Below, in pieces: positions 8,659 to 17,975 of a stretch of DNA of 64,000 bases. The notes under the pieces were generated by a model. That model was not told where the DNA came from and made no database searches. It saw only the letters and a list, made by a program, of their open reading frames with translations. A program made the translations under genes and the position numbers. Source of the DNA: Sphingopyxis sp. H053 (lineage in GTDB: Bacteria; Pseudomonadota; Alphaproteobacteria; Sphingomonadales; Sphingomonadaceae); the NCBI RefSeq assembly GCF_001468225.1, contig NZ_LNRU01000005.1, positions 186,001 through 250,000 of the forward strand. Direction: 5' to 3'. Every line of letters starts with the position of its first letter. Position 1 is the stretch's first letter.

Positions 8659-11600
8659 TTATGAAAAGAGATAATCCGTGTCGAAATAGTGCCGGACATC
8701 GCGGAGGCTGGAGCGCCCGTTCGCTTCCATCCAGTCGTCCATCAGTGCCCGGATCATCTGCAAGGGGTTGTCCTGCTGATGGACGGAACCGCCGCCGTGG
8801 CCATTTCCGGAACTGCCGGAATTGACGACGTCCTGGGCCCGGGCGTCACCGATAAACTGATCGGCGCCGCCGCCGGTATTGAATACCAGCCGATGCGCGG
8901 AGGTCAGTCCGGATATATCGACCGTATCGGCGCCCCGGCCGCCGTTGACGGTGATCGTATTGAAGTTGAGGCTGGTCGGGTTGAAATCGCCGATGACGAG
9001 GATCGTGTCGCCACCGTTCCCTCCCGTACCGCCCGGCGGGACGCCTCCGGGCGACGTCACATTCAGGGCGTTGACGTTGATCTCCTCGATATTGTCGAGT
9101 TCGGCCACGATCTGCGCGTTCCCGGTGCCGTTGCGCGTGACGACGATTTCGGTGTTGGCATTCAGTCCGGTCATGCCCGCAGCTTCGGCTGCGGCCCGGG
9201 CATAGATACGGAAGGTTTCCGCTCCCGCCACGCCGTTGAGCACGAATGTATCCGTGCCGGCCCCGCCATCCACCAGATCCCTCCCACCGGTGGCTCCGGT
9301 CTGGGTTATGGTATCGGTGCCGTCGCCGCCATTGACGATGTCGTTGCCGGCGGCGCCATTGATCGTGTCATTGCCCCCAAATCCGAACACCGCCTGCGAG
9401 CCCGCGGCGCCGTTGAGGTTGTTGTTGCCGCCGGTTCCGGCGACAACCGCATAGTTGACGCCATTGAACCGCAGCGTTTCGACATTGCTCACCGTATCGA
9501 CACCCTCGGCGCCGGTGTTGTCGGTGACGACAAGTGATGTTCCGGTGGTCGTGACGCTATAGTTTCCGACCGGTCCGGCGAACACCGCCACGTCGTTGTC
9601 GCCATTGCCGTTGATGCTGTCGTTGCCCGCGCCTCCGGTCAGCGTGTCATTCCCTCCCCCGCCGGTCAGCGCGTCGTTGCCAAGACCGCCGGAGACGGTG
9701 TCGTTGCCGCCATCACCGTTCAGCGTATCATTGCCGTCGTTGCCCGACAGTACATCATTGCCGCCGCCACCGTCGCCGGTGTCGTCGCCGGCCGTACCGA
9801 CCAGGCTGTTGTTGGCGCCATTGCCGTCCCAATTGACCCCGGTCGGCCCGGTCGCGGCGGATATGACCTGTTCGGCCGTGCCACCGCCATCGGTGAAGCT
9901 CACCGCGACGCGCAGCCGAAGCCCGGCCTGGTCGCCGAACACCTGGCCGGCATTGTCGTCGGGCGTGAACGTCGCAGCGGTGGCCCCGGCAATATTGTTC
10001 CAGGTCACGCCGTCGATCGACTGCTGCCATTGGTAGCTGAAGGCGCCGAGCCCATTCGGGTCGGCAATCGCCGCGTTATTGACGGTCAGCTGCAGCCCTT
10101 CTCTCGGCGTCAGGTCGCTGATGACGGGCTGGCCCGTCGCCGGCGCGTTGACCGCGATCTCGACGTCGGAGAACCGCATGCGTTCGATGTTGCGCAAATT
10201 GTCGGTGCCGTCGAGCTGCGTGCCGCGCGCATGCGCCACGCTGATCGTGCCATTGGCATTATAGGTGATGTCGTAATTGGCCCTGAGGTCGGAGAACACG
10301 GCGATGTCCGTGTCGCCCGCGGTCGTGTCGGTCAGGATTTCGCGGACGATCACAAGCTGTCCCGGATTGAATGTCCGGTTGAACATCCGCGTTACCAGCT
10401 CGCTCATGCTGTTGGCCGTGGCGATTTCCACACCGGTGCCGCCATCGGGACCGACATTCTGGCGAACGCTGATCCGCACGTTCAGCCATTTATCGCCATC
10501 GATGATATCATCGCCGGCGTTACCGCGGATGAGGTCGCTGCCGTCGCCGCCGAGGATGATATCGCCGGCGTTATACGACGTGACGCCCGCTCCGACCACG
10601 GCCTGCAGCCCGGCGATCCGGGCGATGCCCGCGGCGTCGAGATTGCTTCCCGTATAGCCTTCCGATCCGCTGATCGCCGGATCGGGATCGAACGGCGCGC
10701 GTTCTGCCGCGGTGATGTTGGAACCCGACAGGATATCGTTGAACCGCGACCCCGACAGCCCTTCGACGCTTTCATAGGCGTCCTGCGTCGCATTTGGCGG
10801 CGGCGTCGGATTCTCGTCGAACACGATCCCGCGCGTCAGGTCGGCATCGGTGCCGGCGCTGTTATCCTTATAAATCGCCCAGTCCCAACCCGACATGCCG
10901 GCCATCTTGGCGCGACCCGGGCTGCCGACCATGATGTCGTCGCCGCCTTCGGCGATGAACTCGTCGAAGCCGCCAAGCCCGAAGAACACGTCATGGCCCA
11001 CGACCCCGTCCTGCGCGAAAATTTCGTCGAAATTGTCGCCGGGCGCGCCGTCGAAGGTGCCATGTTCGATCCAGTCGTCGCCCTCGTTGCCGAGGATGCG
11101 TTCGGCGGTGATATTGCCGAGGATGAAGTCATTGCCTTCACCGGCGAAGACTTCCGACCCGGCGTCGCTGCCGAGAACGATGAAGTCCTGCCCGCGCCCA
11201 CCGAGCACCAGGTCGAGGCCCGGTCCGGTGTTGATCACGTCATGCCCGTCGCCAAGCTTGACATTGTCGTCACCGCCGATGTCGCGGACGACGTCGTCTC
11301 CCGCACCGGCATTGATGATGTCGTTGCCGGCGCCGCCTTCGAGCGTATCGTTACCGCCATCGCCGAAGATCGTGTCGTCGCCTTCGCTGGCAATGATGAT
11401 GTCGGCGCCCTCGGTGCCGCCCAGCACCACATGCTGATCGCCCGTATAGCGCAGATAGTTGGTGTCGGGACCGACGGTTCCGGGGTTATTGCGGACGACA
11501 AGCGGGGTCAGGATGCCGCCGCCGGTCGGGTCGGTGCTCTCCAGCACACCGTCGCCATTGAGATCGTTGAACTGCCGCGTCCGGTCGACCTCCAGGATCA

Positions 11601-14379
11601 GTCCGGGCGTCGAGAAGACGTCGGAGGGAAGATGCGTCGCATTGGTGTTGCGCATGATCATCCCGGCGAAGCTGTTGCCTTCCATCTCGCTGAACAGGTG
11701 CAGGCCGTCGAGACGCTGGAGATAATAGAAGCGGTCGGCATTCTGCAGCTGTTCCATCTGCACTTCGAAGACGAAGTTGAAGGTGGAGCCGAGCATGCCG
11801 CCAAAGGGCAGGATCTTTTCGGCAAGGCCGCCGATCCACAGGTCGACATTATCGAGGCCGGTGATCGTGACCCCGTTCGGACCGCTGGTCCAGGCGCCTT
11901 CGCCGTTGAGGAAGTCGAACGCATCGGGCGCATCGGCCGCCAGGATGACGCGATCGTCCAGCGGATCGTCGGGATCGCCCAGCACCGTCTGATCGGTACC
12001 GAAGATGATCGCCATCGCCGCAGCGCGCTTGCCCTCTACCGTCGTTTCGCCGGTGATCAGCGAATGCGTGCCATAAGCCGCGACGAAGTTGATGATCGAC
12101 GCCTCATTCTTGAGATTGCCGGCGAAGTCGACCCAGCTTTCATAGGGTTTCAGCCGCGCGTCGTTGTTCGTCACCTCATAGAATTCGCGGCGCGCGGCGT
12201 TAAGCGAGGGGACGCCGGTGTCGCGGCCGCGGGCAAGGTTGATCGTCGCCAGATCGAGCGGCAGGCCCAGCAGGTTGTTGCGCAGCGCGCTGGTGACGAA
12301 TTCGTCGATCTCGTTGCCGACCTGACGAGTCATGCCGCGGATGATGTCGCCCGCTGCCAACCCGTCCGCGATGACACCGTTAACCCCGTTGAACGCCGTG
12401 GGATTGAGGAAGCCATCGATCAGGCTGATGTCGTCGGGCGTGAAGGTCGGGCCGAACCGGGATATATCTTCGGTCAGCATCGAGTGGCCGAAGCGATAGA
12501 CGACGTGCGCGAATTCGGCGACGATGTCGGGGTTGATCGTGGTGTCGAACCCGTCGGGCACGATGAAGAAGTCGACCTGCGGCTGGATCTTGCGCGCGAA
12601 TTCCTCGAACACGAGGTGCTGATATTGCATCTCGGTGCCGAATTTCGCGGCCTGGAACAAGCGTTCGCCGTCCCACACCAGCGCAGCGACCTGCCCCGGC
12701 GTCGTTGGGAGGGCCGCGACGTCATCCGCCAGCCATTCGTTGAGGAACGCAAGGTCGCCGGTTGCCAGGACGACCTCCTTGGTGTGCTCGACCAGGCGGT
12801 TATGTTCGGCATGGAAGACATGGTGGACCGCGGTCAGGCCGATATTCTCGTTCACCCGGCCGTCGCCCGCCATGAAGTGGGCGTCGAGCAGTTCATCGTC
12901 ATAAACCGCCGGGTTGTTGCCGGGGTTCAGCAGGCCGATCGTGATGTCGCCGTCTTCGATGCCGTTCGGCACCGCGGTGTGGGCGATATCGGCGAGGAAG
13001 GCGCTGTTGGTGCGAATCGCGGTGGCAAGACCCACCGGCGCCAACGGCGTACCCGAAATCACAACGTCGTCGGCCGTGTTCGGAATCCCGTCGCCGCCGA
13101 TACCCGTGATCACCTGCGCATAGCCCGCAGCGTTGGGGATGAAATTGCCGTAGGCGTCGGTGCGCAGCAGGGGCACCTTGCCCACGTCCTGATCGGTGAG
13201 CAGGATGCCGAGCATCAGCGCCTGTTCCTTGACCTCGGCCCAGGTCGCCATGCCGCCGGGGGAGCCGCCGGCGCCCTCGATCAGCTTGCCGGTCGCAACC
13301 GGATGGCCCGCCGCGTTCACTTCATATTGGCGCAGGAACACCTGATGCGACGCGTGCGAAGCATAGGTCTGGTTCTGATCGACATAGGAGGTCGTCGTGT
13401 TGACCGGCCGCACATCGTCGGCGGTTCCCATGATGTTGTCGGCGCCCGCCGAAACCGTGGCGCGCGTCAGCACCATGAAGTTGGTGGGGCTGCCCGGGAC
13501 ATAAAGCGGATCGTCGGGCTGGAGCGGAATGAAGACGGTGCCGCTGCCCCCCTTGTTGACCAGATCGAGACCATGATCGAAGAATTGGCCGAACAGGGTG
13601 AACCACGAGTTGAACGAGGCCGACAGGCCCACGTCGGGCGAAATATTCGGCAGATGGACGTTGTCGCCGTCCATCGCGAGACCATAGGGCACAAGCGCGG
13701 CGTCGCGAACGACGCGCGCGGCCTCCAGATCGGCGACGGTCACGTCATGCGCGGCGGTCGCGGCGGCCAGCGCATCCAGCGCAGCCTGTTCCGCCGCACT
13801 CGGCGGCGTAAGGGGGTCGCCATCGTCCAGCTCATTGGCTGCGACCCGTGCGTTCTCCTTGACCACGCGCGCCTGATATTCTGCGTCCGACGCCGGTTTG
13901 AAGGTCTGATAGATCGCCGTAATCGCCGCCAGATCTGTCAGCGGATCAGCACTACCCGCCCGGTCCAGCCCCTCGAGGATCGCGGCGGGATTGCCCAGCG
14001 TCTGATCGACGAGCAGGTTGGAGATTGTCCGCAGGCTGCTGTCGAAGACGAGCGAGTTCGGATTGTTGGACGGATTGTAGTTGGGCGCCGTCGGCATCGG
14101 CGGCGCGCCGCCAGGCCCGTCGGGATCGAACACGGTGCCGTCCGCCGGCCGGTAAACCGGATCGAGCAATGACGGGAACTGCACGTTGGACGCGCCCCAT
14201 TGTTCCTGGCCCGGGAGCAGATGGTTGTTGCTGCCGTCGACCGCACGCAATCCGAAGGAAAGATTATACGCGGGGATAAGCCCACCCGGCCCGTAAAGCG
14301 GCTGCCCAGCGGCATGCGCTTCGGCAATCTTGATCTGATCGAGAATGAATTCGAGATCGCTGCGGATGTACGTAACCAT
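8659..14379 (-). CDS. Secreted RTX haem peroxidase (peroxicin-like, 1,906 residues)
   Basis: A very large animal-type haem peroxidase fused to RTX calcium repeats, the evident cargo of the downstream exporter. The start is the ATG at 14379, preceded by GGGAGG; an upstream frame extension has no ribosome site. Residues about 20-940 form the peroxidase domain: distal His269 in FGQFFDHGLDLV, EHNRLVEH near 525-532, proximal His632 in YRFGHSML and the haem-peroxidase signature ARGRDTGVPSLNAARREF near 715. A DLNGDGVLE calcium loop follows. RTX nonapeptides (GGxGxD-like) cluster near residues 985-1110, 1520-1600 and 1650-1715, with an Ig-like domain near 1417-1513. The C-terminus lacks Cys and ends in YFDTDYLFS, suiting a type I signal. 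Mammalian enzymes have Arg before EHNR; here it is Ala524. Confidence 0.93.
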   Translation of the reverse strand: MVTYIRSDLEFILDQIKIAEAHAAGQPLYGPGGLIPAYNLSFGLRAVDGSNNHLLPGQEQWGASNVQFPSLLDPVYRPADGTVFDPDGPGGAPPMPTAPNYNPSNNPNSLVFDSSLRTISNLLVDQTLGNPAAILEGLDRAGSADPLTDLAAITAIYQTFKPASDAEYQARVVKENARVAANELDDGDPLTPPSAAEQAALDALAAATAAHDVTVADLEAARVVRDAALVPYGLAMDGDNVHLPNISPDVGLSASFNSWFTLFGQFFDHGLDLVNKGGSGTVFIPLQPDDPLYVPGSPTNFMVLTRATVSAGADNIMGTADDVRPVNTTTSYVDQNQTYASHASHQVFLRQYEVNAAGHPVATGKLIEGAGGSPGGMATWAEVKEQALMLGILLTDQDVGKVPLLRTDAYGNFIPNAAGYAQVITGIGGDGIPNTADDVVISGTPLAPVGLATAIRTNSAFLADIAHTAVPNGIEDGDITIGLLNPGNNPAVYDDELLDAHFMAGDGRVNENIGLTAVHHVFHAEHNRLVEHTKEVVLATGDLAFLNEWLADDVAALPTTPGQVAALVWDGERLFQAAKFGTEMQYQHLVFEEFARKIQPQVDFFIVPDGFDTTINPDIVAEFAHVVYRFGHSMLTEDISRFGPTFTPDDISLIDGFLNPTAFNGVNGVIADGLAAGDIIRGMTRQVGNEIDEFVTSALRNNLLGLPLDLATINLARGRDTGVPSLNAARREFYEVTNNDARLKPYESWVDFAGNLKNEASIINFVAAYGTHSLITGETTVEGKRAAAMAIIFGTDQTVLGDPDDPLDDRVILAADAPDAFDFLNGEGAWTSGPNGVTITGLDNVDLWIGGLAEKILPFGGMLGSTFNFVFEVQMEQLQNADRFYYLQRLDGLHLFSEMEGNSFAGMIMRNTNATHLPSDVFSTPGLILEVDRTRQFNDLNGDGVLESTDPTGGGILTPLVVRNNPGTVGPDTNYLRYTGDQHVVLGGTEGADIIIASEGDDTIFGDGGNDTLEGGAGNDIINAGAGDDVVRDIGGDDNVKLGDGHDVINTGPGLDLVLGGRGQDFIVLGSDAGSEVFAGEGNDFILGNITAERILGNEGDDWIEHGTFDGAPGDNFDEIFAQDGVVGHDVFFGLGGFDEFIAEGGDDIMVGSPGRAKMAGMSGWDWAIYKDNSAGTDADLTRGIVFDENPTPPPNATQDAYESVEGLSGSRFNDILSGSNITAAERAPFDPDPAISGSEGYTGSNLDAAGIARIAGLQAVVGAGVTSYNAGDIILGGDGSDLIRGNAGDDIIDGDKWLNVRISVRQNVGPDGGTGVEIATANSMSELVTRMFNRTFNPGQLVIVREILTDTTAGDTDIAVFSDLRANYDITYNANGTISVAHARGTQLDGTDNLRNIERMRFSDVEIAVNAPATGQPVISDLTPREGLQLTVNNAAIADPNGLGAFSYQWQQSIDGVTWNNIAGATAATFTPDDNAGQVFGDQAGLRLRVAVSFTDGGGTAEQVISAATGPTGVNWDGNGANNSLVGTAGDDTGDGGGGNDVLSGNDGNDTLNGDGGNDTVSGGLGNDALTGGGGNDTLTGGAGNDSINGNGDNDVAVFAGPVGNYSVTTTGTSLVVTDNTGAEGVDTVSNVETLRFNGVNYAVVAGTGGNNNLNGAAGSQAVFGFGGNDTINGAAGNDIVNGGDGTDTITQTGATGGRDLVDGGAGTDTFVLNGVAGAETFRIYARAAAEAAGMTGLNANTEIVVTRNGTGNAQIVAELDNIEEINVNALNVTSPGGVPPGGTGGNGGDTILVIGDFNPTSLNFNTITVNGGRGADTVDISGLTSAHRLVFNTGGGADQFIGDARAQDVVNSGSSGNGHGGGSVHQQDNPLQMIRALMDDWMEANGRSSLRDVRHYFDTDYLFS

Positions 14380-14715
14380 GCTTACCTCCCTGCAGTAAAC
14401 CCGCACACGCCGCCCAGCAACCGGCTCGGCTTCGACTCGCAATACGCGGTCGATCTGCGGATTTTGTGGTTGCAAGCTAAGTCTTAAGGAGCGCCGCCGT
14501 CGAGTTGGACTGGCGACCTATTACGTTCCCGCCGTTCTATATTCACGCGCTCTATTACGATGTCACAATCTATATAGTACTTTTTATATATAGGTGACGA
14601 TCGGGCAAGGGGCAGGCCAAGGAGGGCCCTTTGCAGGCTGGCAAGGCAAAAGACGGAAGGGAAGCTGATTTGGGGCGGGCGCGAAAATGGCCCGCGAATG
14701 GCGATGAAACGCCGC
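14380..14715. other. Promoter region of the RTX peroxidase with AT-rich inverted repeat
   Basis: This 336-base gap holds no convincing gene. It contrasts with the GC-rich surroundings in a stretch near 14555-14595 with CTATATA (14570-14576) and TATATAG (14587-14593) as an inverted repeat with a 10-base spacer. It probably contains the peroxidase promoter and perhaps the binding site of the LuxR-type regulator encoded just upstream. I could not place definite -35 and -10 boxes. Confidence 0.5.
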
Positions 14716-15471
14716 TTAGCGCCTGTACGAGATTTGGGAAACCCCGTTAAAATTACGCTGCAACATCGGCCTTCCGCGCTTCTCTTCGAGAAGGCCGGGT
14801 AGATATGTCTCATCCGCGCTGTCATTGAATGCCCGCGCCTGCATCACGGCGACCGCGCTGACCCGGTTGTGTACACCCAGCATACGAAATGCGGCGGCGA
14901 TATGAACCTTCACCGTTCCCTCGGCGATGCACAGAAGCCGCGCGATTTCCTTGTTCGACCGCCCGGCGGCGAGGAGGTTCAGAACCTCGAATTGACGCCC
15001 GGTCAGCGCCGTCTCGTGCGCGGCGCCATCCTCATCGGCGAGGCTCGCCTTCCGGGCATTCAAATCGGACAGGAAAGGCGGAACATATATCTGCCCCGCC
15101 AGCACCTTTCTTAATGCGTCCGCCATCTCGTGGACCGGAAAATCCTTTGGGATATAGCCGTGGACGCCGGCCGCCAGCGCGTCGAGCACCATCTCGCGGT
15201 CGCGGGACGCAGTCACGACGACGACGCGGACATTGGGATATTTAACGCGCAGATCGCGCAAGCCTTCGCGCTTGTGCATCCCCGGCAGGCCGAGATCGAT
15301 CGTCACAAGATCGATCGATCGCCGCGCCGCCATTCGTGTGATGACAGACGGAAAGTCCCAGGCTTCGATCAGATTGGGCAGGCCGAGATTTCGCGCGAAA
15401 AGTGTAGTCAATCCTTCGCGGCAAAGCGGATGACTATCCGCAACCAAAATCTCACCTGTTGCATTCGTCAC
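14716..15471 (-). CDS. LuxR/NarL-family response regulator
   Basis: A two-domain transcription factor. The receiver starts ILVADSHPL, has the phospho-acceptor Asp in LVTIDLGLPGM, and the conserved Lys in YIPKDFPVHEM. The C-terminal helix-turn-helix is LTGRQFEVLNLLAAG, SNKEIARLL and TVKVHIAAAFRMLGVHNR. I take the GTG at 15471 (VTNATGEILVADS) as the start because GGGGGG lies eight bases upstream and it places the receiver at the N-terminus; the ATG at 15534 would add 21 basic residues. It lies directly upstream of the peroxidase gene on the same strand and is its likely regulator. The cognate kinase is not obvious; the adjacent histidine kinase pairs better with the OmpR-type regulator. Confidence 0.88.
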   Translation of the reverse strand: MTNATGEILVADSHPLCREGLTTLFARNLGLPNLIEAWDFPSVITRMAARRSIDLVTIDLGLPGMHKREGLRDLRVKYPNVRVVVVTASRDREMVLDALAAGVHGYIPKDFPVHEMADALRKVLAGQIYVPPFLSDLNARKASLADEDGAAHETALTGRQFEVLNLLAAGRSNKEIARLLCIAEGTVKVHIAAAFRMLGVHNRVSAVAVMQARAFNDSADETYLPGLLEEKRGRPMLQRNFNGVSQISYRR

Positions 15472-15632
15472 GGATTTGCCCCCCACGGGTACTTGCCTAG
15501 GCACGCGCCGACAAACATACGCCCGCTTGACCATTTCCCGCCGCCGCGACCCGAGCGAGAAGGCACTCTTTTTGTTATGAAACGAATCGGTCCTGTTAAG
15601 ATTATGCGCCTAAGCTGACGCCAACCTGACGG

Positions 15633-16574
15633 TTAACTTAGCTGACGATCAGATTGTTCACCAATTTGGTGGGCGCCTTGAAATAACAGGCCAATTTCTT
15701 TTCGGTGAGGATTGGTAATCAGCCTGGCATGGTGGATTTCGGCAATTCGCGCCACGATCGCGAGGCCCAGGCCCGCCCCGCCGGCGTTCGCATGATCGGC
15801 GCGAGCGAAGCGCTGGCTGAGCGCGGCAAGGTCGGCAGCCGACAAGCCAGCCCCCTCGTCCCTGACACAAATGCGGGCATCCGGGCCGACCGCGATCACG
15901 ACCGTTCCGCCCTCGGGGGTCACGCGCAGCGCATTCTCCACCAGGTTCGACACCGCCGCCGCGAGCGTTTCCCTGATTCCGGAAACCATGGGTTCGCCCT
16001 CGACCGCCAACGCGACGTGCCTGCCCTGCTCGGCCGCCAGCGGGGCAAAGCGGTTGGTCACGTCCATCGCCACATCGGAAAGCGAAACGACATCGTGGGA
16101 GACGGGGCGCGCCACATGCGCTTCCACCTGCGCCATCATCATGATCTGACCGACAAGCCGCTTCATCGCGGCAACGTCCTTCTTGAGCCTGAGCGCGTCG
16201 GGCGAGCCTAGCCGGTCCAGCTCGATCATCAGGATCGCCAGCGGCGTCCGCAGTTCGTGGGCGACATTGGCGGCAAAGGCCTCGCGCTGCTCCGCGACGT
16301 CGTCGAGGCGTGCCAGCAGATCGTTCAGCGCGCGCGCAAAGGGCTGGGTCTCGAGCGGAAATTCCTCAAGATTGACACGGAAGCCGCGGTCGGTGCCCAC
16401 CACCGAATCCATGCGGGCAGCCGCCGTGCCCAGCGGGGCGAGCGATGTCCGGATGACCCACCTGACCGCGAAAAACATCGGCACCATAAGCAGGAGGAGC
16501 GGCAGGACGACATGTTCAGCGATTTCAAGCCATTCGCCGCGCCAGCCATCCGATGCCGACTTTTGCTCGAGCAT
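15633..16574 (-). CDS. Sensor histidine kinase (start probably upstream of 16574)
   Basis: An inner-membrane sensor kinase. From the ATG at 16574 there are 313 residues: a membrane helix VVLPLLLLMVPMFFAVRWVI, a HAMP-like linker, H-box FAANVAHELRTPLAIL, N-box SNLVENALRVTPEGG, G1 CVRDEGAGLS and G2 GGAGLGLAIVARI. The frame stays open upstream and encodes a second hydrophobic segment (WTGAFGGLALIIFVSF) that would make the usual two-helix topology. That stretch contains no ATG, GTG or TTG; an ATT at 16682-16680, overlapping the stop of the preceding regulator gene, is the best candidate and would give about 349 residues. The pair with the OmpR-type regulator is clear from the overlap. Confidence 0.87.
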   Translation of the reverse strand: MLEQKSASDGWRGEWLEIAEHVVLPLLLLMVPMFFAVRWVIRTSLAPLGTAAARMDSVVGTDRGFRVNLEEFPLETQPFARALNDLLARLDDVAEQREAFAANVAHELRTPLAILMIELDRLGSPDALRLKKDVAAMKRLVGQIMMMAQVEAHVARPVSHDVVSLSDVAMDVTNRFAPLAAEQGRHVALAVEGEPMVSGIRETLAAAVSNLVENALRVTPEGGTVVIAVGPDARICVRDEGAGLSAADLAALSQRFARADHANAGGAGLGLAIVARIAEIHHARLITNPHRKEIGLLFQGAHQIGEQSDRQLS

Positions 16575-16677
16575 GACCTCGACATCGAAACTGACGAAAA
16601 TGATCAGCGCCAGACCGCCAAACGCGCCCGTCCATGCCAGGCCGCGCGTCAGGCGGCGCGATACGGAATGCGGCGCT

Positions 16678-17355
16678 TTAATCCCCGTAGTCCCGGAGCA
16701 GATAGCCCATTCCGCGGACGGTCACGAGCCGGTCGGGATGATCGGCATCGCTGAGCTTATGGCGAAGCCGGGACACAATGGCCTCGACCGCATTGGGCGT
16801 CACCGGTTCGTCGAACCGGTACAGCGCTTCTTCGATGGTCGATCGGCGCACGACCGCTCCGGCCCGCCGGATCAGCAGTTCCAGCAAGTCGGCTTCGCGG
16901 CGGGTCAGTTCGATGGCGTTGTCGCCGCTCCGCGCCGTCCGCGCCGCCACGTCGAACGCCAGCTTCCCAGCCCTGATGATCGGCAGGCTGCGCGCTCCCG
17001 GCCGGCGCAGAAGCGCGCGAAGGCGCGCGGCGAGTTCCTCGATTTCGACAGGTTTGACCAGATAGTCATCCGCCCCGCCATCAAGACCGGCGACCCGATC
17101 CCCCATTCCGTCGCGCGCTGTCAGGATCAGGACGGGCGGCAGGGGGTGGCCCGGCCGGTCGCGGCGCAACCATTCGAGCCCGTCACCATCGGGTAGCCCG
17201 AGGTCCAGAATAATCGCATCATATGTCACGCTGGCAAGAGCGACCTCGGCTTCGTCGAGATTCCCGACGCCGTCCCCGCTGAATCCATGCTGAGCCAGGC
17301 CATGCGAAACGAGCCCCGCCAGGCGATCGTTGTCCTCTATGATCAGGACGCGCAT
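16678..17355 (-). CDS. OmpR-family response regulator
   Basis: A two-component regulator of 225 residues starting at MRVLIIEDNDRL. The receiver has acidic residues EDN, the phospho-Asp in AIILDLGLPDGDGLEWL, Thr in LILTAR and Lys in YLVKPVEIEELAARL. The C-terminal winged helix has LTRREADLLELLI and VEAIVSRLRHKL, ending RGMGYLL. I start at 17355 rather than further upstream because the receiver begins there, although no strong ribosome site precedes it. The gene for its presumed partner kinase overlaps its end. The system lies upstream of the RTX peroxidase locus and could control it. Confidence 0.92.
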   Translation of the reverse strand: MRVLIIEDNDRLAGLVSHGLAQHGFSGDGVGNLDEAEVALASVTYDAIILDLGLPDGDGLEWLRRDRPGHPLPPVLILTARDGMGDRVAGLDGGADDYLVKPVEIEELAARLRALLRRPGARSLPIIRAGKLAFDVAARTARSGDNAIELTRREADLLELLIRRAGAVVRRSTIEEALYRFDEPVTPNAVEAIVSRLRHKLSDADHPDRLVTVRGMGYLLRDYGD

Positions 17356-17613
17356 GTCGCACCAATTGGCAGCGGAGCCCCCCACGGTCATCGCCAGGCA
17401 CGCCCCCAAAACAAACCCCCGCATCAAGGGAAGCTGTTGCCGGTCCGGTGAGTATGAACTCATTATTCACGAAATCAAGAAGGCCGGGATTCGCATCCTC
17501 GGTGCAGTTGGCAGGAACCCCGCCGATCAAACCGCGAATGCCGCGCCTTCCGCGAACCGGAATTATCCGATTACCGGAACTAACCGTAACAAGTTGGCAC
17601 GGAGGCCCCCAAT

Positions 17614-17624
17614 TAATCGGATTA
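17614..17624. promoter_or_regulatory. Short palindrome upstream of the two-component genes
   Basis: TAATCGGATTA is a perfect 5-1-5 inverted repeat in an AT-richer gap; a related TCCGATTA lies 50 bases away at 17566-17573. Together they could be a binding site for the nearby OmpR-type regulator, but this is only a pattern. Confidence 0.25.
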
Positions 17625-17639
17625 GAATTAGGAAAATAG

Positions 17640-17732
17640 TGGCGGAGACGGAGGGATTCGAACCCTCGGTACCGGATTTACCAGTACGACGGTTTAGCAA
17701 ACCGTTGGTTTCAGCCACTCACCCACGTCTCC
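17640..17732 (-). tRNA. tRNA-Ser (anticodon GCU)
   Basis: A 93-base type II tRNA with the CCA end encoded. The acceptor stem pairs GGAGACG with CGTCTCC, the anticodon arm reads GGTTTGCTAAACC with anticodon GCT, the variable arm is long as in serine tRNAs, and the T arm contains GGTTCGAATCC. It reads AGC and AGU codons. It lies between the two-component genes and the EipA gene. Confidence 0.96.
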
Positions 17733-17975
17733 GCATGGCCTGTCGCGCTAACGACAGTCTGGCCTAGGCGGGTCGCTATAGCCATGCACTTCGCACCCCG
17801 CAACGGCAAAGATTGTGCAATTTTGGGGTCGAAGCAGGCATTTCGTCGCCCGGATGATTCGGTCCGGCGTAAATTCGACTCAAGTCATCGCCGGTTCATT
17901 GCCCGCAGCCGAAAGCGAGTCATGATTAACGCAGATTTCGGCGCGCGTGCGTCACTCGATCTTTGGGGGTCCAAT

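Noticed and set aside
10030..14172. A plus-strand open frame of 1,380 codons opposite the RTX peroxidase
   Set aside because: It is the mirror of the peroxidase frame in GC-rich DNA, rich in Arg, Val and Asp, with no domains or ribosome site. The minus strand has clear haem-peroxidase and RTX motifs.
8659..14379. Peroxidase RTX repeats as a tandem DNA repeat
   Set aside because: The repetition is at protein level (nonapeptides); the DNA units differ and do not form an exact tandem array.
14380..14475. Extension of the peroxidase to the ATG at 14475
   Set aside because: No ribosome site precedes that ATG; GGGAGG lies directly before 14379 instead.
17361..17463. Longer N-terminus on the OmpR-type regulator resembling a signal peptide
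   Set aside because: Receiver domains start at the MRVLIIEDN methionine; the upstream residues look like a chance hydrophobic stretch.
17640..17732. tRNA-Ser as an integration site for the peroxidase locus
   Set aside because: I found no direct repeat of the tRNA end, no integrase gene and no base-composition break on that side.
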